Of a DNA stretch of 64,000 nucleotides, positions 1 to 8,763 are shown piece after piece (positions within the stretch are counted from its first letter, which is position 1; each line of letters opens with the position of its first letter). The translations under genes and the position numbers were made by a program. Below the pieces are notes generated by a model. The model saw nothing but the letters and a program-made list of their open reading frames with translations. It had not been told where the DNA came from and did not search any database. The DNA comes from Roseburia sp. 1XD42-69 (lineage in GTDB: Bacteria > Bacillota > Clostridia > Lachnospirales > Lachnospiraceae), in assembly GCF_003612565.1 (NCBI RefSeq), contig NZ_RAZG01000006.1:62001-126000 (forward strand), given 5' to 3'.

Positions 1-2302
1 CGTAATTGTAGGTGTAACTCACGTCGATGGAACGTCCGTCCCCTGTCTCTAAAGAGAAATCAAAGATATCCGTGTCAATGGAGTAAAGGGGGGCAGTGTC
101 AAAGGTAGCGGAAGTTGTGCCGGTATTCTGGGTACGGTCGTCATATACCCATAATTTATTACCATCGGCAGCATACTGGGTATAATGGAAGTCAAAACAG
201 TCTGTCGTAATATCCACGATTGCTTTTGCCAAATCTGAGCCTGAAGTAACACCATTGGCCTTTAAGGAGTTGATATCAATCTGTAGAAGGTAATCCTGGC
301 TTCCCTGTTTTTGAAAACTGTATGCATAGCCGCCTCCGCTGACGGAAGATGCGGAACCCTCTGTAAAAAGCACACTGTAGTGATTATTGCAGGTTTTGCA
401 TGTGGAATTAAACCCCAGTCCCAAAAGGGAGTCGATGGTGTAAGCCGTTCCCAGTCCCGAAAAATCTATGGATGCTGCAGGGTAGGTTTTGCCGGCTTCA
501 CCAGGCTGGAAATAACCGTTTCCATCGGATAAATCCATCCCAGGGCGAATGGTTACAGTTTCACTGAAGTGTCCGCTGGTGGTGATGTTTCCTGCCCCTA
601 CCAGGTCAGTCAGGCTGCCGGAGCCAAGTTGTATGTCTGCGCCCTGGGGGTCTTTCCCAGAGAGGGCAAGCATCTGCTTTTGCTGCAGGACATAGGCGGC
701 ATAAGTTTTTAAATCACGGTCCAGCCGGTTTTCATTTCCGGCGGTGTCCGTACCGTAAGTAAGGACGGCATTTCCGGCGCTATCTTTAAAAGATACTTCT
801 GCGGTGTGGTTTGCGTCGTTATATTTGATATTCTCTTTTTGAAAGGCATCAATTTTCTGCTGTTCAAAATCCCTCCCCAGAGCCTTTTCTTCATCAAATG
901 TAATGGGATTTTTAGCGCTTGAGGTTACTTTTTGTACATTGCCGATTAAATCCGCACCTACGTTGGTGGAATAATTGGTACGGATGTTTTCCCCGCTGAT
1001 TACCATACCGTCAAGTCCGTCAATGACAGAATCCGCACTGGTAATGTCTGACAGATAAAAGTCAAAAGAAAGGTATGTGTCGTTTACACCTTCATTGTCA
1101 GCGTAGGTATATTTAATCTGAGAGGAAATATCCGTTCCGGAATTCCAGGAAGTGATACCCAAATCCGCCCAGGATTTAAAAGAACCGTTTACCATGGCTC
1201 CATTGCTGTTTTCCAGCCAGATGCCTCTCTGTGCCCCGCTGTTAGAGGCCCGGACGGTGTAGGCAACTTTATCCCCGGAGGTTAAATTTGCAGCAAAAGA
1301 GTTGGAAATTTTAAGGTCTTTCATTACCTGGGCATCCACTGCCGTTACTTCTTCTGTTCCGGTAAATTCTGTTGTCCAGGTGTAGGAAACTTTTCCGTTA
1401 TTACAGGAATTAATGCTGTCTATCATATCGTCTTTTGTCCGGATATCCCCTACAAAAAAAGCCATGGTTGCCCCCATATAGTCCAAAGACCAGGCTCCCC
1501 CGTGTATGTTGGAGGCGGAAAAGGGATAGCCGTCCTCGTCAATTACATTGCTCCAGTCCATGGTTTTTCCGTCAATGACAATGCCCTGGGAAGTTGCGGA
1601 AAAATCCAGTTTTCTGGAAATCGTAGGCACTTCGTCGCCGGGCTTGCAGGAAATGTTAAAGTAATTTCCGTTTGCGTCTGTATAGCTGTAATCTCCTCCG
1701 GCGAACACCTGTTTTCCCGTGGCTGCATCAACGCTTACCATTCCGGGAGCCACCGTATCCCAGGTATACCGTTCCCCATGGAAAACAAAACCGCCGTAGG
1801 TTACGTCTCCGGTGACATGATCATAGGCAGCGTCAAAAATCTGTAAATCACCGGGCATTCCAAAAATGTCCATGGAGACATAACTGTTGTCAAAGATATC
1901 CTGGGTGTTGAATTCCGTATTCCGGGAAATATTGTTGATTTCTTTTTTCAGCTCTTTGATTTCAGTATCAATAGAAGCCCTGTCTGACTGCGTATTTGTG
2001 TCATTGGAAGCCTGGACAGAAAGTTCCCGTATCCGGTGAATGATCTTGGAGATTTCTTCCATGCTTCCATCAGCAACCTGAAGCCAGGAAACACCATCCT
2101 GGATATTTTGCTGTCCCCGTTTAAGTCCCCGCACCTGCCATCTCATTTTCTCTGATATGGCAAGCCCTGCGGCATCATCCCCTGCCCGGTTAATGCGGTA
2201 GCCGGATGAGAGCTTTTCTGTGGATTTGGATTTGTTTTTGTCCGTAATATTAAGCTGCCGTTCCGTGAACTGTGACAGCATATTGTGTGCGATTACCTGC
2301 AT
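1..2302 (-). CDS. Flagellin, very long; 3' end outside the window
   Basis: This is a flagellin, the subunit exported through the flagellar secretion apparatus to build the filament. The first 100 residues are a typical D0/D1 N-terminus beginning MQVIAHNML, with NITDKNKSKS, LSSGYR and DDAAGLAISEK motifs, nearly identical to the two other flagellins in this window. The frame stays open from 2302 to the window edge, so at least 767 residues are present and the conserved C-terminal helix must lie beyond position 1. From about residue 150 on the sequence is a large variable region rich in Ser, Thr, Asn and Gly that I cannot assign to a family. The ATG is fixed by GGAGGAC five bases upstream and by alignment to the other flagellins. 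A sigma-28 promoter lies about 60 bases upstream. It contains several cysteines, which is uncommon in flagellins. Confidence 0.93.
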   Translation of the reverse strand, partial: MQVIAHNMLSQFTERQLNITDKNKSKSTEKLSSGYRINRAGDDAAGLAISEKMRWQVRGLKRGQQNIQDGVSWLQVADGSMEEISKIIHRIRELSVQASNDTNTQSDRASIDTEIKELKKEINNISRNTEFNTQDIFDNSYVSMDIFGMPGDLQIFDAAYDHVTGDVTYGGFVFHGERYTWDTVAPGMVSVDAATGKQVFAGGDYSYTDANGNYFNISCKPGDEVPTISRKLDFSATSQGIVIDGKTMDWSNVIDEDGYPFSASNIHGGAWSLDYMGATMAFFVGDIRTKDDMIDSINSCNNGKVSYTWTTEFTGTEEVTAVDAQVMKDLKISNSFAANLTSGDKVAYTVRASNSGAQRGIWLENSNGAMVNGSFKSWADLGITSWNSGTDISSQIKYTYADNEGVNDTYLSFDFYLSDITSADSVIDGLDGMVISGENIRTNYSTNVGADLIGNVQKVTSSAKNPITFDEEKALGRDFEQQKIDAFQKENIKYNDANHTAEVSFKDSAGNAVLTYGTDTAGNENRLDRDLKTYAAYVLQQKQMLALSGKDPQGADIQLGSGSLTDLVGAGNITTSGHFSETVTIRPGMDLSDGNGYFQPGEAGKTYPAASIDFSGLGTAYTIDSLLGLGFNSTCKTCNNHYSVLFTEGSASSVSGGGYAYSFQKQGSQDYLLQIDINSLKANGVTSGSDLAKAIVDITTDCFDFHYTQYAADGNKLWVYDDRTQNTGTTSATFDTAPLYSIDTDIFDFSLETGDGRSIDVSYTYNY

Positions 2303-2361
2303 AATTTGTCCTCCGTGACATTTTTATATAAATCTCATATTCATCCTGTTTCTTTATCAAG

Positions 2362-2389
2362 GTATCGGTGCTTTTTAATAAAAACTTTA
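2362..2389 (-). promoter_or_regulatory. Sigma-28-type promoter of the first flagellin
   Basis: On the minus strand the site reads TAAA, 16 bases, then ACCGATAC, close to the SigD/FliA consensus TAAA-N15-GCCGATAT. It is about 60 bases upstream of the flagellin ATG. The same motif, better conserved, precedes the other two flagellins, which supports the call. Confidence 0.75.
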
Positions 2390-2426
2390 GACATAAACAA
2401 TAAAATTAGTAATAAATAATAATTTT

Positions 2427-3659
2427 TCAGCGGTGCACCTTTTTTCCAAACCCTCGGATACAATATTCGTCCCCCTTGGCAGCCCCTATGCTATACCATT
2501 TTTCCGCCTTTTTCAGTTCCCCGGTAGAGCGGTATAAATCCGCCAAATTGCGGATGGCCGCATCATGCCCCTGCAGGGCCGACCGTTCCAGCCACTTGGC
2601 AGCCTCTTTTAGATTTTCCCTTACACCGTCACCCAGACGGTATTTCATCCCCAGAACGCACTGGGCCGTGGGATAACCCCGCACAGCCAGTTTTCTATAT
2701 ATTTTCAAAGCTTTATCCTTCTCCCCCCCAATGCCGGATCCATTGATATCATATATTCTCCCAATCTCAAAAAGCGCGCGTTCTGTCCCCTTTTCCGCCG
2801 CTGCTTCATACCAGCGGATTGCCTCCCGGTAATCCAGATGGCCGCCGGACTGGTCTGAGTAATAAGCCCCCATTTCACATTGGCTTTCCGTATCCCCTGA
2901 AAGAGCTTTTTTTAATACCCGCCGCTGGAAAAGGCTCATGTTTTGATAAAATTTTACCTCCTCCGGCTTTTGTTTAAGCACATTCCCTGTATACTCAAAA
3001 TCCTCTCTTTGCCTTTCTTTTGGTATTTCCTGAAACAGTTCTTCTGAATTTATTTCTTCCCCCAAAGCCTTCCCTTCCGTTTTCTCAGAACCTCCGGTGG
3101 ATGCATAGGGATTTGCAGCGGAAAATGCCGATTCCCCGTCATTTTCCGGCAAACTGGCAGCATCAGGGCCTGATTCCAGGTTTGGGCTTTTTTTCTGTAT
3201 GGGTAAAATCTCCGGCAGCTTTTGTGTCCGGTCTATTTCCGTCTGGGTATGGAACTGTGCCCATTCTTCTTCCTTCGTATTCCATCTGCGCTTTATTTTG
3301 ACAAAAAAATTCCAGTGGAAGATAAACATCAGACTTTCCAACAATGCTGCCGCATTGCGTTCTGACATAATTCCCATGAGCATGAGAAAATTTTTTTGGA
3401 TTGTTACTCTTTTCTGCCAATATGGCTCCCTGTCTGCCGAAAAGAAATCGTCTATCACCTTTTTGTCATAGGCAGTTTTTAACAGCTTCCATTCATCCGG
3501 GCAGTTAGGAAAAAGTTCATGAAATGATTTTAGATATTCTTCTTGATTTAGCAAAGGATTTTTATTGCCATCGCAGATTTCTTTCATGCATAAAAGCAGC
3601 TTATGGGGATAAGTTGCCTCTAAATGTATGTATGATTTTGATTCCTTTGATTCTTTCAA
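2427..3659 (-). CDS. Sel1-repeat (TPR-like) protein, flagellar-regulon candidate
   Basis: The 410-residue protein has four to five Sel1-type helical repeats in its C-terminal 150 residues (pattern A..wYe.AA.kG...A...lg.lY), which normally mediate protein-protein contacts. Residues 1-250 are charged, without a recognisable domain; no signal peptide or membrane segment is visible, so it should be cytosolic. The start is a TTG placed about ten bases after GGGAGG; no ATG fits this ribosome binding site. A sigma-28-type promoter lies 130 bases upstream, so the gene is probably co-expressed with the flanking flagellins. A role as a filament-subunit chaperone or glycosylation partner is conceivable but is inference only. 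Confidence 0.8.
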   Translation of the reverse strand: MKESKESKSYIHLEATYPHKLLLCMKEICDGNKNPLLNQEEYLKSFHELFPNCPDEWKLLKTAYDKKVIDDFFSADREPYWQKRVTIQKNFLMLMGIMSERNAAALLESLMFIFHWNFFVKIKRRWNTKEEEWAQFHTQTEIDRTQKLPEILPIQKKSPNLESGPDAASLPENDGESAFSAANPYASTGGSEKTEGKALGEEINSEELFQEIPKERQREDFEYTGNVLKQKPEEVKFYQNMSLFQRRVLKKALSGDTESQCEMGAYYSDQSGGHLDYREAIRWYEAAAEKGTERALFEIGRIYDINGSGIGGEKDKALKIYRKLAVRGYPTAQCVLGMKYRLGDGVRENLKEAAKWLERSALQGHDAAIRNLADLYRSTGELKKAEKWYSIGAAKGDEYCIRGFGKKVHR

Positions 3660-3788
3660 CAGGGTAGCACCTCCCTTCAGATTTTGCTATGGCAGGCCCG
3701 GCCGCCCGGTTTGCCCGGCAGCTGGAAGATGATTTTTCCTGTGTATTTGATTGCTCCGTAATTTGGGCGGATACCATTCTTCTATATT

Positions 3789-3815
3789 ATATCGGAGTTT
3801 TTGTTAAAATATTTA
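3789..3815 (-). promoter_or_regulatory. Sigma-28-type promoter of the Sel1-repeat gene
   Basis: The minus strand reads TAAA-N15-TCCGATAT, seven of eight matches in the -10 element and an exact -35 core with the standard spacing. It lies about 130 bases before the TTG start of the Sel1-repeat gene. The rest of the gap 3660-4017 holds no gene that I can see apart from a short direct-repeat copy at 3914-3930. Confidence 0.75.
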
Positions 3816-3913
3816 GTGCTTACTAATATAATTACTTACAGTTAATTTTACAGACAAAATTCCAGCTTAAAATCGGGATAATAAACATTACGGATTTCCA
3901 TTCTGTTTTTTCT

Positions 3914-3930
3914 CCCTGATACAAGAAAAT
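3914..3930. repeat. 17-bp direct repeat, copy 1
   Basis: The sequence CCCTGATACAAGAAAAT occurs here and again at 4795-4811 in the same orientation. The two copies flank a segment of about 880 bp holding a small ORF and an Rpn relic, which could mark a past insertion or recombination event. Confidence 0.6.
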
Positions 3931-4017
3931 CCTTGCAAAATATAACGAAAAACACTACGTTAATTTAAAGAAACAAAGCATAACAGCAAACATATTTTGA
4001 AAGGGGATATATAACAT

Positions 4018-4266
4018 ATGAATAAATTTTTCGAAAAGATCTATGATGATATCATTTACTATGAAAAAGACTTTATAGAGGTGGATAAGAAAATCAACAG
4101 GGAAATCGACAATCTTGTAGAATGCTACGGGTTACAGCAAACAGAAACTAATTTAGAAGAATTGAAAAGCCTTCTGTATGAAATTACCAGAATTTCACAA
4201 CGAGAAGGTTTTTTCTTGGGTATGCGATACGCATTGAGAGGATTTGTTCTGTTTTTGTTGTCTTAA
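4018..4266 (+). CDS. Small protein of unknown function (82 aa)
   Basis: A well-formed small gene with AAAGGGG nine bases before the ATG. I do not recognise it firmly. It is acidic and helical, with a C-terminal motif LEELKSLLYEITRIS followed by EGFFLGMRYAL. That C-terminal motif recurs in the 44-residue ORF at 13946-14080, so the two are paralogues and therefore probably both real. The general shape (acidic helix, then a GF-x-LG-xR motif) recalls small clostridial proteins of the DUF6809 type, but this is a weak resemblance. Confidence 0.6.
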   Translation: MNKFFEKIYDDIIYYEKDFIEVDKKINREIDNLVECYGLQQTETNLEELKSLLYEITRISQREGFFLGMRYALRGFVLFLLS

Positions 4267-4372
4267 AGCGTATTTCTAGTACAACGAAAATTAAGTTTTG
4301 GATAGTTTGAAGGGCTGAATTTCTGACATAGCTGTTATGTCTTTTGCTTCTCTGGCTGCTTTCTTGCAGATT

Positions 4373-4636
4373 TTATTTGCCTTTTTTATTCCATATTTCT
4401 GTTGCATCCATATTGTCCAGTACGGCTTCCACATCTGATATGGCGCAGTTGGTTTTTTCTGCAATTTCTTCCACAGATAAATCTGCATCATAATATAAAG
4501 AGATAATCCGGCCCTCTTTTCTTCCTTCCATCCGGCCTTCCATCTGCCCTTCCCTAAAGTTTAAAGCAGCAATACCTGACATACTGATCAACTCCTTCCT
4601 GATTCCTGGTTCTTTTTCTAAATCTTCCCGTGTCAC
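4373..4636 (-). pseudogene. Rpn-family PD-(D/E)XK gene relic, C-terminal end only
   Basis: The 87 residues resemble the C-terminal tail of Rpn-type recombination-promoting nuclease/transposase proteins: an EGRMEGRKEGR charged repeat followed by a short HTH-like segment with SVEEIAEKTNCAISDVEAVL. The nuclease domain that should precede it is absent, and upstream sequence shows no matching coding frame. The gene lies between the 17-bp direct repeats. It is likely non-functional. Confidence 0.6.
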
Positions 4637-4794
4637 ATATTTATCAAAAACAGGTTATTTTTAGATATTTGTTTCTATTGTAGAAGAAAGGTTCTTTCCG
4701 GCTTTTAGTGTTTCGCTTTTTTCTTCCGCCATGCTGCGGCCTCCGGTTTTTACTGTCCTGTTTATGGTCTGTCTATATGATAACCTGTTTTCTG

Positions 4795-4811
4795 CCCTGA
4801 TACAAGAAAAT
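4795..4811. repeat. 17-bp direct repeat, copy 2
   Basis: Second copy of CCCTGATACAAGAAAAT, identical to 3914-3930, immediately next to the T-tract of the flagellin terminator. Confidence 0.6.
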
Positions 4812-4876
4812 TTTTAAAAAAATTCCAAACTATAGGTGTAAAGCTTTGAGAGGAAACAGGCTTTACACCTGTAGTT
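4812..4876 (-). terminator. Intrinsic terminator of the second flagellin
   Basis: On the minus strand, arms AACTACAGGTGTAAAGC and GCTTTACACCTATAGTT form a 17-bp stem with one mismatch, followed by a run of seven T. The stem begins at the stop codon. A related hairpin sharing GCAGGTGTAAAG ends the third flagellin. Confidence 0.9.
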
Positions 4877-6680
4877 ATTGTAGAAGCTGCAGAACTCCCT
4901 TTGGAATCTGATTTGCCTGGGAGAGCATGGACTGCCCGACCTGCTGTAAAATATTGTGTCTGGAGTGGTTTACCATTTCGGCGGCCATGTCTGTGTCACG
5001 GATGCGGGATTCAGTGGCCTGGGAGTTTTCGGCAGTATTATCGTCAATCGCTTTGGCATGTTCCAGGCGGTTTTGCTGGACGCCGATCAGGCTTCTCTGC
5101 TGTGAAACCGCTTCCACTGCTTCCCTTACACGCTCCATTGACCTTTGGGCATGTTCATGGGACGTTACGTCTAATCCACGGATGCCAAGGATGCCGCTGT
5201 CCATTGCGCCTATGGAAACCCACATTCCGCTGCCTTCGACTGCACCTGCCTGAATCCACAAATCCAGAACGTCTACATGGACTTTTGAGGTCTGGTTGTA
5301 GGTGATGGGGATTCCGGCTAAGTTCTGGTCGGTGCTGGTTTGGGTGAAGCCGTAGGTAAATTCGGCAGCTGTGGACCATGCCGTATCTGGGCGAAGTTGT
5401 TCATAATTAAAAAGTAAAGAAAATGCCAAATCCTGTCCATTTGTATTGCCGCCTAATTTGTGGGAAAGGTTTTCGTAGTAGTTCCAGTCCCAGGTATGTG
5501 CATAATAATTTCCGATGGAAAGGGCATCAGGAGACGAAGCATAACCATATTCCCAACCTACCTTTACAGCAAAGGGCAGGGCGTTATCTACATCCACAAT
5601 GGAAAAACTGGTGAAGTTACGGAAACTATCATAAATATAGGGAGAATTCTGATTAAACAAATTCATATAGAAATCGTTGCCATAACGTGTGGAATATAAA
5701 CTAAAATTTTCTACACGCTGACCATCGATAAAATATCCTTCCACATTGTCGTCATCGTTGTAAGCACTATCGGCATTAAACATAAAATCGATGTCAAGCA
5801 TTTTGTCGCTGTTATTCATATAAGAGTAGCTAATACGATAATCCTGGGAAGTTCCGGTGTGTGGTTCGATATAAATCTCCTGCATGATAGATAAATCAAT
5901 ATCGCCATCTTTCAGTTTGTAGACTCGACCATATCGCTGTAAGTTTTCCTGAAAAGATTCGCTTTCGATTGGCAAATCATCCAAATCTTTGATTACTGTT
6001 ACAGTCTCTCCATTGTCATTTTTATATTTTACCTTTATGGAGGAATGAGAAGTGCTGCCTCGGCCAAAAATCAAATCAAAATTGGTGTTTGTATATGCAT
6101 TTTCTGTCAGAGTGGCGGATAAATTCAGGTAGTGCTGGCTGCCCATATAAACCGGTCCATCGTTTAAATTTACATTGGAAATAGCCGGAAGGTGAAAATC
6201 TGTTATCGGTATATCACAAAGCCGCACCGGATTCCCATTCGCATCCAGTACATCCGTATATCCCCCCTGGAACAGTTTCATTGTATTATATTCCGTATCA
6301 TCCCCGATTCTGTCAATTTCGTCAAGCAGTGCATCGATTTCCATCTGAATCGCTTTTCTGTCCTCCTGGGTATTGCTGTCATTAGAAGCCTGAATGGCAA
6401 GCTCATTCATCCTATGCAGCATGGCATGAACTTCATTCAGCGCCCCCTCCGCCACCTGGCAGAGGGAAATCCCATCCGAAATATTGGAAGATGCCCGCTT
6501 TAACCCCCGCACCTGCCACCGCAGCTTTTCTGATATGGCAAGCCCCGCCGCATCATCCGCTGCACGATTGACCCGGTAGCCGGATGAGAGTTTTTCCGAA
6601 GATTTTGATTTATTATTATCTGTAATATTAAGCTGCCGCTCCGCAAACTGTGACAGCATATTGTGTGCGATAACCTGCAT
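4875..6680 (-). CDS. Flagellin with a 300-residue variable central domain
   Basis: A 601-residue flagellin. Residues 1-150 are the conserved D0/D1 N-terminus (MQVIAHNML, NITDNNKSKS, LSSGYRVN, AGLAISEKLRWQVRGL). The last 90 residues are the matching C-terminal helix with AENSQATESRIRDTDMA and SMLSQANQIPKGVLQLL. Between them lies an unrelated, aromatic and Asn-rich domain, the part that would be exposed on the filament surface. An in-frame ATG 17 codons further upstream is rejected because GGAGGAC is correctly spaced only for the ATG at 6680. A sigma-28 promoter lies upstream and an intrinsic terminator follows, so it is a single-gene transcript. Confidence 0.95.
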   Translation of the reverse strand: MQVIAHNMLSQFAERQLNITDNNKSKSSEKLSSGYRVNRAADDAAGLAISEKLRWQVRGLKRASSNISDGISLCQVAEGALNEVHAMLHRMNELAIQASNDSNTQEDRKAIQMEIDALLDEIDRIGDDTEYNTMKLFQGGYTDVLDANGNPVRLCDIPITDFHLPAISNVNLNDGPVYMGSQHYLNLSATLTENAYTNTNFDLIFGRGSTSHSSIKVKYKNDNGETVTVIKDLDDLPIESESFQENLQRYGRVYKLKDGDIDLSIMQEIYIEPHTGTSQDYRISYSYMNNSDKMLDIDFMFNADSAYNDDDNVEGYFIDGQRVENFSLYSTRYGNDFYMNLFNQNSPYIYDSFRNFTSFSIVDVDNALPFAVKVGWEYGYASSPDALSIGNYYAHTWDWNYYENLSHKLGGNTNGQDLAFSLLFNYEQLRPDTAWSTAAEFTYGFTQTSTDQNLAGIPITYNQTSKVHVDVLDLWIQAGAVEGSGMWVSIGAMDSGILGIRGLDVTSHEHAQRSMERVREAVEAVSQQRSLIGVQQNRLEHAKAIDDNTAENSQATESRIRDTDMAAEMVNHSRHNILQQVGQSMLSQANQIPKGVLQLLQ

Positions 6681-6721
6681 AATTTGTCCTCCGTGACGCT
6701 TTATCCCATTTCTTTTTAAAT

Positions 6722-6748
6722 ATATCGGCAATTTTGAGAGAAATATTA
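6722..6748 (-). promoter_or_regulatory. Sigma-28-type promoter of the second flagellin
   Basis: The minus strand reads TAAT-N15-GCCGATAT: an exact -10 element, exact spacing and one mismatch in the -35 core. Confidence 0.88.
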
Positions 6749-6892
6749 GTTATAACAAATAAAATTATACATTATAAACATTTCGTAGAAACACAACATA
6801 ACCTCGCTCCAATTGTTTTTACCTTAAAGCCATGTATTTTCCCATTGAGGAAACATATGCGGTATGTTAAAATATAATAAAAGGAGACAACA

Positions 6893-7171
6893 ATGGAAAA
6901 TATAAGGATTACAAACACGCCTTATGATGACGTATTCCGCACCCTGCTGAACGACTGCAGCTTCCTGATTATTCCTGTGATAAACGAAATATTCGGCGAA
7001 CACTATTCTGGGCAGGAAAAAATCGTCTTCTCGCCAAATGAGCACTTTTTAAACCAGCAGGACGGGAATGAAGAGGAGCGGATTACGGACACCAACTTTA
7101 AAATAGAGGGCAGACAAACAAAAAAATACCATCTGGAATGCCAGAGCGGCATTGACAACAGCATGCTGGTA
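6893..7171 (+). pseudogene. Rpn-family nuclease gene, 5' part, interrupted
   Basis: The N-terminal half of an Rpn-type PD-(D/E)XK nuclease/putative transposase. AAAGGAG precedes the ATG. Family landmarks are PYDDVFRTLLND, FGEHYSGQEKIVFSPNEH and the nuclease strand ITDTNF...KYHLECQS, giving the D...ExQ active-site pattern. Homology stops after NSMLV at about 7171, where the tyrosine-recombinase element starts, and resumes at 8764. The reading frame runs on to a stop at 7291 inside the inserted DNA. About five codons of the family pattern (RMFEY) are missing across the junction. Confidence 0.85.
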
Positions 7172-8150
7172 TTTCATCTTCATCAGAAATTTTGGGAGTG
7201 GATTTTACTATTGCATTCCGCTTCATTTCCGTATCGGCATATGCATATACCCGCGTTGTTTCAAGGGATGAATGTCCGAGAAAGTCGCTAAGCAGTGCCA
7301 ACGGCATGCCATTCCGGTATAAATGCATCGCCCGTGTATGGCGCATCAGGTGGGGATGGATCCTTTCCGGCATTTCAGGGCAGGTGGCCTTTGCGGATTC
7401 GCCGTATTTTTTCATAAACGCCGCAATCGTGTCTGGCGACATCTGATGTCGTTGATTATGGGTCACAGTGTAAAACAGATAATCTTCCAGATGCATCGGT
7501 TCGCTTTCATGGAATCTGTTGAGGTACTGCCGCAGATGCCTGACTGTTACATCCATCAGCGGAACTGCACGGGTTTTGTCCCCTTTTCCCTTTAAATACA
7601 CATACGGTGAAACTACATTCAGGCAGAAATCCCCAATCCGGATATCCAGCACTTCCTGACAGCGTGCGGCTGTATCATACATCAGAATCATGAGGAACTG
7701 ATTCCGCAAGCCTGTTGGTTTTCCCACATCAGGCTGTTTCAGAAATTCCTTTAATGCGGATTCGCTCAAAAAGCTTACCGTTTTAGCAGGCTCTTTCCTG
7801 ACCGGGACAAGGCATGTTTCCGCATAAACCGATGTCATGGAAAAGTCGCGCAGTCCGAGATATCCGGCAAAGGACTTTAATGCCATAAGCCGCTGATTAC
7901 AGGTGCCTGGAGAATTCTTTCGGCTGTCTGAGAGCCATTCCAAAAATCCACTGACCGTATCCCGGTTAATATCATCTGTTCCCATGCTTAAAAGCGTAAC
8001 GGATTGTTTCTCCTGCATGTAATCAATAAACAGGTTGATGGCATATCTATAAGAATCTACCGTATTTTTGCTGTAGCATTTTTGTTTTGGCAGGTATATT
8101 TGGAAGAAATCCCGCATGGCCCTGATAAGAAATTCATCTTTAATCTTCAT
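7098..8150 (-). CDS. Tyrosine recombinase of a RIT-like tandem-recombinase element
   Basis: A 350-residue tyrosine recombinase/integrase that cuts and rejoins DNA through a covalent phosphotyrosine. An N-terminal SAM-like core-binding domain covers residues 10-110. The catalytic domain shows AARCQEVLDI (Arg I), KGDKTRAVPL (Lys), HPHLMRHTRA (His-x-x-Arg), LGHSS (His) and RVYAYAD (Tyr), so all key residues are present. GGAGGTGG is five bases before the ATG, and the first 11 bases overlap the end of the upstream recombinase, as in recombinase-in-trio elements. The last 24 or so residues, after SDEDE, are read from the antisense strand of the disrupted Rpn gene, so the natural C-terminus is lost. 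Confidence 0.85.
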   Translation of the reverse strand: MKIKDEFLIRAMRDFFQIYLPKQKCYSKNTVDSYRYAINLFIDYMQEKQSVTLLSMGTDDINRDTVSGFLEWLSDSRKNSPGTCNQRLMALKSFAGYLGLRDFSMTSVYAETCLVPVRKEPAKTVSFLSESALKEFLKQPDVGKPTGLRNQFLMILMYDTAARCQEVLDIRIGDFCLNVVSPYVYLKGKGDKTRAVPLMDVTVRHLRQYLNRFHESEPMHLEDYLFYTVTHNQRHQMSPDTIAAFMKKYGESAKATCPEMPERIHPHLMRHTRAMHLYRNGMPLALLSDFLGHSSLETTRVYAYADTEMKRNAIVKSTPKISDEDEIPACCCQCRSGIPDGIFLFVCPLF

Positions 8151-8660
8151 GCGCCACCTCCGGTATCAAACAGCCAAACCTGTTCCTGTCCATCCCTGAC
8201 ATTGCGAAGAAAAACTCTGGGATCAGATGTATATAATAAGCCGTGGCCGAAAAATCTGCATGCCCCATATAGGCGCTCAGATAAGGAATGCACACGGATA
8301 AGTCCTTTCCGTCTGCCATCCATTGGTAAAGTCTGTGGGTTGCAAAAGTATGGCGGAAATCATAAGGTCTCGGAGGACATCCATTTGCGGCATCTATGCC
8401 TGCATCTTCCCAGCACTGCCTGAAAACATCAATAAGCCATCCTGCACCATAATGCCTGCCACCGTATTTCTGGCATGGGAAAAAATATTCGCTGCCTGGA
8501 AATGTCCTTTCCAGATGTTCCCTGTACCTGCAGCAGATTCCTGCCAGCCCGGCAGGAAGACTTACCAGGCGGTCTTTATGTCCTTTTGATTCGGGAATGA
8601 ACAGTGCGCCACAGTCCGGTGAAAGGTCTGCCGTCCGTATCAGGCGCGCTTCATTTATAA
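8140..8660 (-). pseudogene. Tyrosine recombinase, C-terminal half only
   Basis: Homology to a tyrosine recombinase catalytic domain begins at EARLIRTADLS and includes KGHKDRLVSLP (Lys), DFRHTFATHR and YMGHADFSATAYYIHL (His and Tyr). The core-binding domain and the segment with the first catalytic Arg are missing. An open frame extends upstream to 8829 but there encodes element-end sequence and then the antisense of the Rpn gene, so it is not the true N-terminus. The stop overlaps the start of the next recombinase by 11 bases. Confidence 0.75.
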
Positions 8661-8671
8661 AAGAAAGAATG

Positions 8672-8763
8672 TTATGCCGAAATTTCTTTGTGCTCCACAG
8701 GAAAATATAGTATACTCCAATTAATGCTAGATAAAGTTCGGGATAACTCTTTTTTCGGCATAA
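8672..8763. repeat. Right-end recombinase-binding repeats of the element
   Basis: TTATGCCGAAA at 8672-8682 is inversely repeated as TTTCGGCATAA at 8753-8763. A further copy with one change (TTCGGGATAA, 8737-8746) lies in direct orientation to the outer one, seven bases away. The outer copy abuts the restored Rpn reading frame, which identifies this as the element terminus. Such iterated short sites are what tyrosine recombinases bind. Confidence 0.65.

Larger units (their letters stand above)
7172..8763 (-). mobile_element. Decayed tandem tyrosine-recombinase (RIT-like) element inside an Rpn gene
   Basis: The element is delimited by the point where the Rpn gene breaks off (after 7171) and where it resumes (8764, at the codons for DTQIALDEGE). 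It carries one complete and one N-terminally truncated tyrosine recombinase with overlapping ends. Its right end holds inverted and direct copies of TTATGCCGAA, the outermost ending exactly at 8763. No such repeat is visible at the left end, where a third recombinase gene would be expected. The element therefore appears to have suffered a left-end and an internal deletion. Confidence 0.7.

Noticed and set aside
4901-5305. A 134-residue plus-strand open frame
   Set aside because: Antisense to the conserved C-terminal half of the second flagellin; a similar shadow appears opposite the third flagellin at 9470-9874.
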